The position numbers and the translations under genes are program-made. From the NCBI RefSeq assembly GCF_016808095.1, contig NC_068977.1:22779364-22843363 (forward strand): 64,000 nt of DNA. Direction: 5' to 3'. The notes below the pieces were generated by a model. The model did no database searches. It saw nothing but the letters and a program-made list of their open reading frames with translations, and was not told the origin of the DNA. Of the stretch, positions 22,737 through 33,205 are shown one piece after another. Every line of letters starts with the position of its first letter. Positions within the stretch are counted from its first letter, which is position 1. Source of the DNA: Vigna angularis (taxonomy: Eukaryota; Streptophyta; Magnoliopsida; Fabales; Fabaceae).

Positions 22737-23076
22737 TGTTGGGATAAACTTAAATTTTAGGGATTCATTAAAATCTTATTTTATTAGTTTTGGATTTAAT
22801 AATATTTGGTTTGATTTTGATAAAGATAAAATAGATATATGTAGTTTTGATTTTCCTTTTATTTAGGAAAGTATTATTTTATTTTATTGATATAAAATAG
22901 AGATAGATTAAGTAGATTTTATTTTAAGTTAGTTGATATTCTATTGTTAGTTTTTGTTATTTGTACTTGGCCCAAGGTCCTATTTGCACCTATTTAAAAG
23001 TTTTCAATGTTCAATGAAAAGTAACTCCAATGAATTGAAAGGTATTATTATTTGTGAGTCACGTTTTTTCCCAACA
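22737..23076 (+). repeat. 3' LTR of copia-B
   Basis: 340 bp, same ends as the 5' LTR, with about 20 mismatches concentrated in its last 120 bp. Confidence 0.9.
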
Positions 23077-23190
23077 AAATCTTCATCACACAACAAGGGA
23101 ACCTAGGATAGATCTTCCTCCCTTCCATGGAAAGGATGATATAGAAGAGTATTTGGAATGATAAATGAAAGTAGAGCAATTGTCATAATT
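23077..23190 (+). pseudogene. Gypsy gag fragment flanking copia-B
   Basis: Plus strand, from about 23103: RIDLPPFHGKDDIEEYLE, two stops, then MKVEQLS. This is the beginning of a Ty3/gypsy-type capsid domain (…FHGK…YLxWExKVE…). It is a scrap of a third retrotransposon and ends near 23190, where copia-A coding resumes. Confidence 0.6.
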
Positions 23191-23194
23191 GGAG

Positions 23195-24334
23195 AGTATC
23201 CATGGCCACTTTGAGTTCTTTGACTTTTCAAGACCATGCTACGTATATGTATTGGTGCAAGCCATGTGACTTCAACCAATTATCATCTGTTGCAGCCACC
23301 TCAAAATCAATTGGCTCATATTCAGCAATGAGAACAAACTGCACCAACTCTCTATCTGAAGTAACTACTCAATCATGTAAAACTTCATAGTCTTTCAAAC
23401 GAGATGAAGGTTGAGTCATCCTAGATGATCTTCTTTCAATTCATTCATCTGTTTCCCTTTGCACAGAAGAGGATTCTGCATCCAATAATATAGTAGAACC
23501 TCCAAGCGCCTCTGTATTATCTTTCCAATTCCAGCAAGATGACTTGTCAACATGTACATCCCTGTTGATTGACACTTGTCTAGTTTCAGGATGTAAAATT
23601 TATAACCCCCAGTTGTATGATATCCAAACAAAATGAGAGGAGTGCTTCGATTATCTAACTTCTTTGTCCTCTGTTCAGGAACATGTTTGTAGTACACCGA
23701 ACCAAAAATTTTCAGATGAGAAATGTCCGGTTTAACATCTGTCCATGCTTCCTCAGATGTCATGCATGCTAACCTCTTGGTTGGACACATGTTCAACATG
23801 TATGCTATTGTGTTCACAGCTTCTCCCCTGAGAAATGTTGGAAGCCCTTTACTTCTCATCATCCAACACGCCATATTTAATAGAGTGCGATTTTTCCTCC
23901 CGGTAGTCCCATTATGTTGGGGTGTATAAGGAGGCATGACTTCGTCTATGATTCCCTCGTTCTCACAAAACTTCTTGAATTCAGATGATGAGTACTCACC
24001 TCCGTCATCTAATCTCAAAACTTTAATGCAGAATCCACTTTGTTTCTCAACCAAATTCTTGAATTTAATGAAGACATCAAATACTTCACTCTTCCTTTTC
24101 AGCAAAAACACCCACAACTTGTTGGATAAAAACAAAAATGGGACCCATCCACATGCTGAAAAGAAGGGTCAATGTTTTCATATACCATATATTGAGGAAG
24201 AATGTCTTCCACCTTCACTAAAGCTCCATAAATTGCTTCAATGCACCAACCATGTTTCTTGTCCTTTCTTCCTTCATTCATTCCAAAATGAATGCAAAAT
24301 GTGCAGCAAAACATAACTCACCAAGAATCAAATG
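23195..24334 (-). pseudogene. Copia-A integrase relic
   Basis: The minus-strand frame 23416-24135 contains KVLRLDDGGEYSSSEFKKFC, PYTPQHNGTTGRKNRTLLNMA and a TSEEAW…ISHLKIFGSVYYKHVPEQ stretch. These mark the catalytic core and C-terminal part of a copia integrase (the expected D and E are present in the DDGGEY/GTTGRKN region). Its zinc-binding start lies around 24100-24330, in several frames. The linker toward RT (23200-23410) carries stops. It is clearly a Tnt1/SIRE-type copia by wording, but dead. Confidence 0.8.
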
Positions 24335-24704
24335 GTGAAGAAAGAATTCAAGAGGAGAAATAGAGAAAGCCACGGGTATTCCCGTGAAGAGAGAAACATC
24401 AGCGAGAGGTGAAAGACACTGTGTAGTAGAAACTGTGAGTGTGCAAAAGAGAGTTTTTTTGTATATCATCCGAGAGGGTGAGATTTATTGAGAGATCCTC
24501 AAAGAGTGAGAGAAACACTGTATTCCTACTTTCATAGTGGAGATAATTTTCTGGACTAGGTCCCGTGGTTTTTTCCGAGAAGATTTTCCACGTTAAAATT
24601 TCCGGTGTTATTTTTCCCTACGCATACAATTTTAGTTTTACGTTTTCGCATAGTGCCCATTTTGGGTTAGCAGAGGAGGGAACAAATACCGCTGTTTCCC
24701 AACA
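24335..24704 (+). repeat. LTR-like insertion in copia-A
   Basis: This stretch breaks the copia-A reading between protease and integrase. Read on the plus strand it looks like an LTR of a different copia: purine-rich R region ('gagatcctcaaagagtgag'), then 'ccacgttaaaatttccggtg' and an end in 'tttcccaaca'. Boundaries are approximate and no target-site duplication was found, so a solo LTR is only the best guess. Confidence 0.4.
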
Positions 24705-25316
24705 CAACTTTCGTAGCAAAACCTTTCTGCAGCCAGTGTACAAGACTTAGAAGATTGGATTTTAATCTAGGCACATACAGAACTTCATCAATCATAATTT
24801 CCCTACAATCTTGATCTCTCAACACAACTCGACCAACACCTTCAGCTCTTAAGCTACTATCATCAGCGAAACAAATATTGTCATTTGAAGCATCCTTAAT
24901 CTTTATAAACCAGTCCTTTCTTCCATGTGGGTAGAGCAACCTGAATCTAGGTACCAAGAAGTATTATGTGAACCTTCAGTACCTGTTTTTGCCATCAACA
25001 TGACAATCTCTGAGTCAGAGGATAATGCAGAGTCTTGAGCCAAATTCGCATTCTCCTTTGGGTTATCCTTGGCTCCTTGTCCATCCCAACATTCTTTGCC
25101 AAAAGGACCATATTTTTTACAACTCTAGCATTTTACCTTCTTTTGGTCAAATTTCCATTATTTTCCGCCTTTTGAATTGAAATTCTGCTTCTGATGAGAT
25201 TTCTTGCCACTAAAAGTCTCATCCTAATCACTGGACTTGTGTTCTTGAGGCTTATTTTTACTTGCTGATTTTCCATTCTTCCATGACCATTTCCCTTTTC
25301 CTTTGTAAGGAGCTTG
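24705..25316 (-). pseudogene. Copia-A gag C-terminus and protease
   Basis: Minus strand: a lysine-rich stretch (YKGKGKWSWKNGKSASKNK) next to CACTA-2; a degenerate zinc knuckle (C-x-SCKKYGPFGKEC, about 25085-25130); then protease with SWYLDSGCSTHM (about 24920-24955) and the VLYVPRLKSNLLS segment (about 24725). The protease has the normal D-S-G. Stops and small shifts are present. Confidence 0.8.
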
Positions 25317-25339
25317 AAGCACTAGTGCAGCGAGGGGCT

Positions 25340-25690
25340 TTTACCGCGGTTATTTTTCACTATACGTCGCAGTTCACGAACCGCGGCATATTCAGCCGCG
25401 GTAGTAAGTCATAGACTTTAGGCCGCGGTTCTGACTGCGGTATATAGGTTGCGGAATATGCCGCAGTTGTCGAGGGAACCGCTGCCTAAATCCATTTTAT
25501 TTAAAAAAAAATTCCACTATATGTCGCGGTTCAACCGCGGCAAAAGACCGAAGCATATGCCGCGGTTAGTGTTAAAACCGCGACCATATGTCTCGTTTTA
25601 AAAAAAACAAAACACTATATGCCGCGGTTGTGGTTAGAACCGCGGCATATTCCCCTGCAGTTTTTTAAAATTGCAGGTCTGTTTTTGTGA
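25340..25690 (+). repeat. Left subterminal CCGCGG repeats of CACTA-2
   Basis: At least eight occurrences of the CCGCGG core or one-base variants lie in 350 bp, typically as 'tatgccgcggtt' or 'aaccgcggcatat', in both orientations. These are the expected transposase-binding repeats of the element. An inverted pair 'gtttttgtgatatccactaccacaaaaac' (25682-25710) forms a short hairpin at the inner edge. Confidence 0.85.
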
Positions 25691-26019
25691 TATCCACTAC
25701 CACAAAAACAGACCTGCATATAAAAACATGTACACAAATTCAATTTGAACATAACAAACACATGTTCAAATGTATTTCAACATCAAATAAAGTACAAAGT
25801 CTAAGAAAATTCAATCTAATCAAATGCATTGTTTAAATCTAAGAGCTATTGTATAATCTAATTATATACTTCGCAGCAGCGTTCCTAATGAATAATAGTG
25901 ACTTCTCAGGAACTGGTGTAGTAGTCTTGAATCTCTGTAAAAGACAATTCATTTTAATTAGTGTATATGAATTCAACATTTGGGAAAAAAATCAAAATTT
26001 GTTAAAGTTAAATATTACC

Positions 26020-27745
26020 GTTTCCTAGCGACTTGTGATGTGAGAACGAACAATATGGGTCATCCAATACATTACATAGTATCTACACTCATATGACCCA
26101 TTTTGTCTGTTACACTACAATATATCATCACAGTTGATAATAGTTAGTGAATAACATTAAAATAAAACAATTATAACAAAGTATGACTTTAGCATATGTC
26201 AAACCTTGAGAGAAATCCAAGCAATCTTTCTACTATTAACAATTGATCTCCCACCCATCATCATACTTGCTGGAATAGAGCTGTATATAAAAAAAGGTTT
26301 TAGCATTCATTTATATAATAAAGAAAGTCCAAACATTGAGGTTCTTACCAATCAATTGCTTGTTTGAGTTGTGTGGGAGGAGGCCTGTGCAATGAGCAGA
26401 ACCACAAAGCATAGTTGTCTTGCATAGACATAACAAGAAGTTGCCAATGGCGCCTGAAATTCATAATAACGTAACTATTAAATATTAAAATCACATATGG
26501 AACATTATTATGTTAACAAAGTTCACTTACCCGGATATATAAGGCAAAAAGTATATTTTCTTGCCCCTTCCAAAACTCCTTATCAGACTCATGTTGATAT
26601 GCTCAAAATCATTTGATTCATGAACTGATTGGGGATCAATGAATCCATAATCATCAGAATGCCCCAACTTATTACTGACCCCAGACATATACCTGAAATC
26701 AAAAATTAACTTTGATATAAGGATACTTGATATATAAATCATTTTTATATATAAATAATTGGTCATAAACTTACATCGTCCATAGTTGAATAATTGAAAT
26801 ATTCAACTCTTGTGTTCCCGACGCAAGCTCACGGACATCTTGGCTATTAAGGTATATTGGGACCTCAGAGCCTGTCCCAAATACATTAGCATCATACTCA
26901 ACCTCCAAAGGATTATCATCAAGGATGTTAGCAAGTAGATGCAATGAAGAAAGAGGGTCATCCTTAGATAGAGGAATCTTCTGTTGTGCCTGCGTCTGTT
27001 GTTACATGAAAAGATAAGATAAGTTTTGACATCAAAAACCTTTAAAATTGAGAAGTGTAAAGAAGAATTTCATACCGAGGGGTCAGAAACTGGTTTAACC
27101 AAAAATTTAGGCCAAGTGATAAACGACTTATATGCTTGTTCCACAGTGAAAATCTCTTCCGTGGATAGAGGAACCGAGGCATCTGGTATGATCATTTCAT
27201 CCACTGAGACCTTCACCTCATCCTCTAATAGTTGCATACCATGACATACAATCGCTGACCTAAACTCTATTCCACGAGCTACCAGCACCATCTCAGTATC
27301 CTGTAAAATGTATAGCGGAACAACTTCCTTTGCCGCTTCTCCCTGTTAGAGTAAATGTTAGATTATACAAGAGATAGAAATAATTGCACATAAATGTTTA
27401 TTAAGTTTACCTGTGGGAGGGGGAGGGATAACATGTTCCTCTATAGGAGACGGCACCGGGCGCATGCTCTGAAACTGCTGCTGGTATAGCATCTGAAATT
27501 CAGCCCTCACCTCGGCCCTGATCTCCTCTCTAAGGTCTTGTCGGACCTTTTTTGTGATCTCTTCTGTCATCCTTTGTGTATCGCTGTATGAATATGAAGG
27601 CTGACGAGAAGAGCTCCCAAAATAATCTGTAATTCCTACTCTAGGACCTGCAGCACGTACACGTCTAGGGTGCTCAGGTCGTCCAATCGCAGCAGCAAGA
27701 ATATCCTGGCGACCCTCTGGAGTGAATTGGCCTTGGGAGCTCTTT
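26020..27745 (-). CDS. CACTA-2 second gene: coiled-coil, DUF8039-like and Ulp1-type protease exons
   Basis: Minus-strand exons (approximate): 27410-27745 (QGQFTPEGRQDIL, GRPEHPRRV, then a charged helix EEIRAEVRAEFQ and a proline tail); 27075-27345 (MVLVARGIEF, VKVSVDEMIIPDASVPL; DUF8039-like); 26792-27000; 26531-26692 (GFIDPQSVHESNDFE); 26349-26454 (HWQLLVMSMQDNYALWFCSLH); 26214-26282; and about 26025-26121 (CNRQNGSYECRYYVMYW). GT-AG junctions fit, for example TTTCAG|GT at 26692 and CCGG|GTAAGT at 26531. The C-terminal exons match the C48/Ulp1 fold, with His in HWQ and the nucleophile in ECRYY; the usual Gly after that Cys is Arg, and the D-S-L segment reads C-S-L. The first part of the gene is deleted at 27745. 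It is probably inactive as a full protein, but the protease exons are open. Confidence 0.65.
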
Positions 27746-28192
27746 CCTATACAAAAATTCAAACTCTTTCCTATACAAAATGCAGTCATTGGAACAAGCA
27801 TGTATCCTTTTATACTCCATACCCATTGGACAAAGAATTTTCTTCGCATCATAATTACGAGTGGGCAGTGTATTTCCATCTGGCAACATTTCATTCAACA
27901 ACGTCAACAGTTCTGTAAAACTCTTATCAGTCCATCCATTGCTCGCCTTCAAATTCATGAGCCTTAACACCGCTGACAAACGTGTGAACTTAGTTGAACC
28001 GACATACAAAGGTGTTTCCGCATCAGTCGACATCGTCTCATACACATGAGCTTTGGCAAAATTTTCTGCTCCAACATCGCGGATCATGTCCTCCAATTTG
28101 TCTTCATCCGGTCGATCTTCTTCCATGGTGGAATCAATAACATTTAAAGTTTGAGAGTCAGTGGGAAAATGCATTTCTTCGCCGTGCCATAT
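27740..28192 (-). pseudogene. CACTA-2 TNP2-type transposase, second part
   Basis: This continues the TNP2 N-terminus from 35583 across the retrotransposon (…TTWI joined to WHGEEMH…). It shows the spacer (MEEDRPDEDKLEDMIRD), AETPLYVG, the LMNLKASNGWTDKSF stretch and PTRNYDAKKILC, ending in CILYRKEFE. The catalytic transposase core that should follow is gone. The break lies at a 17-base direct repeat (TTTTGTATAGGAAAGAG in minus sense, at about 27747 and 27774). After it comes second-gene sequence in another frame. Confidence 0.8.
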
Positions 28193-29497
28193 TGATGGAC
28201 AAATTTGTAAGCACCAAAATATGATGTCACAAACTTGTTTTTCAATCGGCAAGTATGACCGAATCGTTCAAGTAATAAACTTGGTAAGACCAAGTATCGT
28301 TCTTCCCAAAGGACTCACGGCCTAGTTTAGTTATGCGATTTCTTGATTAGCTAAGACTTAAAGACGAAATATTTGGAGTTTATATGCAAAAGACGAAAAT
28401 TAAATATGTATGCATGAGTTTTTGATCAATGACAAAAGCAAAAGACAAATACTTTCAATGAAATATATGAATGAATATGTTGTTGGGGGTCAATTTCATC
28501 TTATCCACTCTCATATATTTTAGGAATTCAACATTCAAATCATCATTGTTAATGCCACTCTCTAAAGTACCTTTCTAGAAGGCTTCTCCCTAATCACGAG
28601 TTCATACAAAATTCCTAGCATTCCTAATGATCAGTTCATAAGTGTAGGAGCTTAACGACAACCAACATAATATTGGGAGAAATTCCCCGGATCTAGACTT
28701 CCCCGTACGTTCCCGTATCGACAAAACCAATAATCATGCATCGAATGAGTTAAACAATGCAAGCATTGAGCAAAGAGGAAAAACCCTAACTAATGATGAA
28801 AGAAAGCATAAATCTTAGATTAAGATGCAAGCATAAATTCCATATATGAGAGCTTCAAGAGATTACATTGATTCCCCAACAAACATACAAGGTTTAGTTC
28901 ACCATATTCATGGTGAACCTAGATGAATTACAATGAAAGAATGAAAGAATAAACCCAATAAAGGTGAAGAGGTAGCCTGAGCATCCAAGATCCTCCTTCA
29001 AAGGGGTGGAAGAGAAAGTGTTTGCCTCGTTTCTGCCAAAGATACAAACCCTAGGACGTCCTAAAGCTTATATACTATTCTAAAATTACAAAAAATCTAA
29101 GCCCAAGCCCATAAGTGTGCCGCTCAGCGGTAAAGTACCGCTCAGCGGTGAGTGCGCCAGCTCGGTTCTTCCCCTCAGCGGCCATTTTGCCCCTCAGCGG
29201 TCCTCCCGTGAGCTTCTGAGTGCCGCTCAGCGGTAAACTGCCGCTGAGCGGCAGTTGCGGCTTCTCTTTTTGCACTCTTTGATTCCTTTTCTAATTCCCT
29301 CTCTCTCATTCTTCACTTCTTTCACTAAATTCACCTTAAAATCTGCACAAAAACACTGAAATCAAGCATAAACCTGTCCAGCTCTCTTATTTCTGAAAAT
29401 ATGGATAAAAGTATGATTTCAAGCTAGTTTCTAAGTCTAAAGGTTGCTTTTAGTATCAATTTTAAGCATGAAAATAACAGTTTTTCAACTGTTATCA
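28193..29497 (-). repeat. 3' LTR of Gypsy-2
   Basis: Minus-sense start is TGATAACAGTTG (29497) and the end is TTTGTCCATCA (28193). It contains a cluster of palindromic CCGCTCAGCGG motifs at 29115-29255. The 66-codon frame there is identical in both LTRs but is repeat-driven and not regarded as a gene. Confidence 0.96.
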
Positions 29498-30769
29498 CAA
29501 CCCCAAACTTAGAACTTTGCTTGTCCTCAAGCAAACAAAATGTAACTCAATCTCCAACCAATTCATATGATGGTTCACTCATTCAAAAATCCTCTTTTTC
29601 AAGATAACTAACAACTTCACTCAAACTTATGACCAAGAGTTCATTCAAGATGTGCACATGCTTTAGTGTTCACAAAGTCATTTAAATTCCAACAAATGCT
29701 ATTTTTCATGAATGATCAATCAATTAAACATGGATGTTCATGTGCTTATGGAATATTTTCTCACTAGGTAAAGTGTTTCACTCAACACACAAGTGTATAA
29801 GAGGTAATCACTCATTCACTCTACTATCACAATGTCACATGAATCAACTTTGCCTTTCATTTTACCACAATCAAAAACATTCACAAGCATGCATCATCAC
29901 AAGGACTTTTCAATGGCTTATAATGTGGCTGGGCTAACAAGAAAATTGGTTTTTCTGGATCACAAAATCCTTGAGTTAAGAGAATCATAACAACACAATC
30001 ATCTTATTTATTCTCAACTTTCTTTTACCTTTGCATTTGCATTGAGCTTTACTTCTTTTTCTTTTTTTGTTTTCTTTTTCTTTTTCTTTGCATATTCTTA
30101 CTTTTTAGCTCTTAGCTCAATGCTTTTCTTTTCATGTTTTCCCAACAACCCCAAACTTGAACATTTAACAATACCATACAAGATCTTCTACTTAACTCAA
30201 GGTAAAGATTTTCAATCAAAGGTTTTCAGTGTATGTTCAAGGCTAAGGGTTCAAAGGATAGAACACAACGTGTTCTCTTTTAGTAGGCTAACTTTTTGAA
30301 TTTGGCCAATAAAAAGGGTTCCCACAAATGGCCTTGATCACATGATGCAAAACAAGCAATTGATTCAATCATAGAAAACCTGGGCAAAATCATTCATGCT
30401 TTCAAAGTAATAGCATTCAATCATACCAAAAACTCTGGAGCTCAAAACCTCACATATAAGCTCATTCACATTTGACATACACATCCTGCTTAATCTCACA
30501 ATCACAATCATAATATCATGCATTTGTTCACAAAACTTGTGAATCACCTGTATAAGCATTTTAATGTGCACATCTATCTCAACATCAATCAATCAATAAG
30601 CATCATCAAGCAGTACTTATCACACAATCACAGTTAATAGCAAACCATCATAACGAACCAAGTGTTCAATAGAGTACATCAAACAAAAACAAATAAGTTC
30701 AGAAAACTTAAACCACAAAAGCATAATCATATGATAGCATTCATCAGTAAATGCTATCTCAGCTCCTCA
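29498..30769 (-). other. Gypsy-2 polypurine tract and 3' non-coding region
   Basis: The purine tract AAGTTTGGGGTTG (minus sense, 29498-29510) directly precedes the 3' LTR. The remainder is non-coding, with 'gcattgagcta' and 'aagtttggggttgttggg' phrases shared with Gypsy-1's 8940-9000. No gene is seen. Confidence 0.75.
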
Positions 30770-32005
30770 TCAGTCTGAGCTGTCCTCTGTATCTTCCTCT
30801 TCCTCCTCATCTTCATCATCATCAAATGCATCCTCCTCCTCAGCTTCATCTTCTTCCATATCTCTAGCTGAAGCTTCAGCTGCTCCAGCTCCTCCTCCAT
30901 GTACTGGTTCTTTTGGCCAAGCTACTACATTGTGGAATTCATCCATAGTCCACCTGTGGGCTGGAGGTGTATCATACATCCCCACTATCATCTCAGCAGT
31001 GGCCACCTGCCCTCTGTGAATGGACTGCAACTAAGCACCTATAAGAGACATATACATGTCCCTCATCTGGAATGGTTCTGCTTCATGTGTCTCAGCAGAT
31101 GTCTGGCTTTGTGTTGGCCCTCTCTCTCTGCGAGCACGGCGTGGTGGAACTGGCTGAGCAGCATCCTCACCTCCACAGTACTGTCTGTAATAGGCCTCAT
31201 CAATAGCTTTTCTTGGCCTCTCAAATGGTGGAACAGAAGTGTCCACCCCAGCTAGCTTGCAAAGGTGAGTGATCAAAGAAGGATGTCCTAGCGGTGCTTT
31301 GTTGTTTGAGGTGTTAGCACATACACTAATTTCATCAGCTATTACCTGCCCAATATTAACATTCAAATTTCTGATAGCACAGTAGATGAATAGTGCCCTG
31401 CTGAGAGTAATATCTGACACATGTGAACATGGCTGAATGTTGGCATGAGAAAATGCCATCCAATACTTTGCAAGAGGATTCAAATCTATCCTCCTAATGT
31501 TAACCACTGAGCCAGATCTATTCCTTTGGAAGTGTCCTCCAGGTATACACAACACTCTCTCCACATCCTCAAAATCAGCACCTTCCTCCATGCAAAGAGC
31601 AAACTGACATTGCTCACCAGCCCACACAGTATCCAGGAAGTTGTTGATAGAATCAGGATCATACCTGATAGCATGGCCTCTGACATAGCCCAAATAATTC
31701 TCAGCTGGATAATCACCAATCTTCTTTGCATTGGCGTAAAATTCCTTCACCACAGCTATGTTGGCAGGTGCAGGATAAGTGGCTAGCTTTCCCCAATCAT
31801 TCCCTAACACTTGCTCTCCAAATTGAGGAGCAAAGTTAGGTATCATTCCAACCTTTCTCTCCATCAGAAGTCTCCTGTCCTGAACCACCCTAAAGTGTTT
31901 CTCATGTTTCCTAGAGAGGAACCTGCCAGAATGGGGTTGCTCTGGTTCCTTTTCCTTTCTCTTGGTTGCCATGGTTTTCAATCTTTTTCCTGATGAAGAT
32001 GTCAT
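30770..32005 (-). pseudogene. Gypsy-2 env-position ORF ('putative plant transposon protein' type)
   Basis: A minus-strand frame runs from ATG 32005 (MTSSSGKRLKTMATKRK) to a TAG at 31031-31033, then continues open in the same frame to 30770. Without that stop it would be about 411 residues. Residues 80-300 carry the wording of the plant 'transposon protein' domain found between pol and 3' LTR in Athila-like elements (VKEFYANAKK, YVRGHAIRYD, HLCKLAGVD). The C-terminus is very acidic (runs of E and D, 30770-30850). No signal peptide or clear membrane span is visible, so 'env' describes position only. The frame extends upstream to 32053, but that part looks like intron: a pyrimidine-rich tract with TGAATGTAG precedes the ATG, fitting a splice acceptor. 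Confidence 0.75.
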
Positions 32006-32877
32006 TCCTACATTCAAAACACAAACAAAACCATAGAACATGATGTTAATCATTAGTAAAACACAGAATACAACTCCTTTCGAAGCTAAACCACCGCTGA
32101 GGGCCAGAATTTCCCCTCAGCGCCACCAGTGCCACATTCCAACACGCAAAATTTCAGAAAAACCAAATCTGGCAGAGTGCCGCTCAGTGGCAGATTACCC
32201 CTCAGCGGTAACTCTGCAGATTTTTGAAAAACCTATTTTAAAGCTGTCCTAACTCCACCCAAATGCAATTTTCAGTTTTCCAGTTCATGATCATGCAGTT
32301 TAATCGGTTCAAACATCAAATATATCATCAAATCATGCATAGAAATCAAAACCCCTAAATATTCATGCTTTGACAATCACATTCAAATTCAAGAACCCTA
32401 GAATGAACAAAATGCATTTTACTTACTTGGGTGGAGATGCTAGATGCAATGAGAATGCTTCCAAGCTAGAATGCTCTCTTCCAACCCCAAACTTTGATAG
32501 CACACTAGTGAAAAAGTGAGTGGAAGAGATATTTTCTTAAGAGGGAAGAGTGAAAAGATGTGGAAAACCTAGGAGAAGGTGTGTGGAAGTGTTTGTGCAG
32601 AGAAAAGCCTGGAAAGAAACCCTAAAACGCAGCTTGGGGTATAAAAATACCCTAATGGGCTCGGGTCCCGCTAAGGGGAACTAAAGCCCAATCTGCGAGA
32701 GTACCGCTCAGCGGTAAAATACCGCTCAGCGGCGCTTTCGTGATGTGCTCCTCTCCTTCTTTTCTTAACCTACGTGTCTTCCCTACATGCCCCTCATGGG
32801 TTCCCTGCAATTCAATGTTAAAAATGTTTATGCAAATCCTAACTAAAATAAACAAACAGAAACAATCAATCAACTGG
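32006..32877 (-). other. Gypsy-2 spacer between post-pol module and env-position ORF
   Basis: Non-coding. It contains isolated CCGCTCAGCGG-type palindromes (32178, 32210, 32704, 32727) like those in the LTR. The acceptor-like end at 32006-32010 suggests the whole stretch could be an intron of a spliced message. Confidence 0.5.
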
Positions 32878-33205
32878 GTTGCCTCCCAGGTAGCGCTTGT
32901 TTAACGTCACGAGCCTGACCCAAAATCCACCAACATCCATCAGTAGGTGTTTCAAACTTACCAGCACCCATCAGTAGGTGTAAAATTTTCTCACTAACAC
33001 CCATCAGTAGGTGTTACAAACCTAGTATCCTTCAGTAGATACTTAACCACCTAACATCCTTCAGTAGATGCTATGTCCAACAAAATATTTACAAAATAAT
33101 GTCCACAAATTAAAAGGTACAAAAACAAAATAAAATCAAAAGTTTTTAAATCACTGGGTTGCCTCCCAGCAAGCGCTCTTTTAACGTCATTAGCTTGACC
33201 CAGTA
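32878..33205 (-). repeat. Two post-pol modules with short tandem repeats between
   Basis: 'gggttgcctcccag' followed by 'agcgct...ttaacgtca...gcctgaccc' occurs at 32878-32925 and again at 33155-33203. Between them, an 18-base phrase 'acacccatcagtaggtg' appears three times (32933-33020) and a variant 'atccttcagtagat' twice (33029-33070). Gypsy-1 has a single copy after pol, so the module was duplicated or brought together when pol was lost. Confidence 0.8.

Larger units (their letters stand above)
20589..23076 (+). mobile_element. Copia-B: non-autonomous Ty1/copia element with two LTRs
   Basis: Both LTRs are 340 bp (20589-20928 and 22737-23076), start TGTTGGGATAAAC and end CCCAACA, and differ at about 20 positions (roughly 6%). 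The primer-binding site TGGTATCAGAGC is at 20930-20941 and a purine tract (AAGTTTATGGGGGAG) precedes the right LTR. The internal part encodes only gag and the start of protease; integrase, RT and RNase H are missing, so it would depend on a relative for movement. A clean 5-bp target duplication is not seen: flanks are TCTTT and AAATC. Confidence 0.88.

Noticed and set aside
29075..29275. Identical 66-codon frame in both Gypsy-2 LTRs (also 35160-35360)
   Set aside because: Identity is explained by the LTRs being near-identical; the peptide reads through the CCGCTCAGCGG repeats.
32926..33075. CRISPR-like short repeats with spacers
   Set aside because: The repeats are few, degenerate and inside a plant retrotransposon; CRISPR arrays are not expected in this genome.
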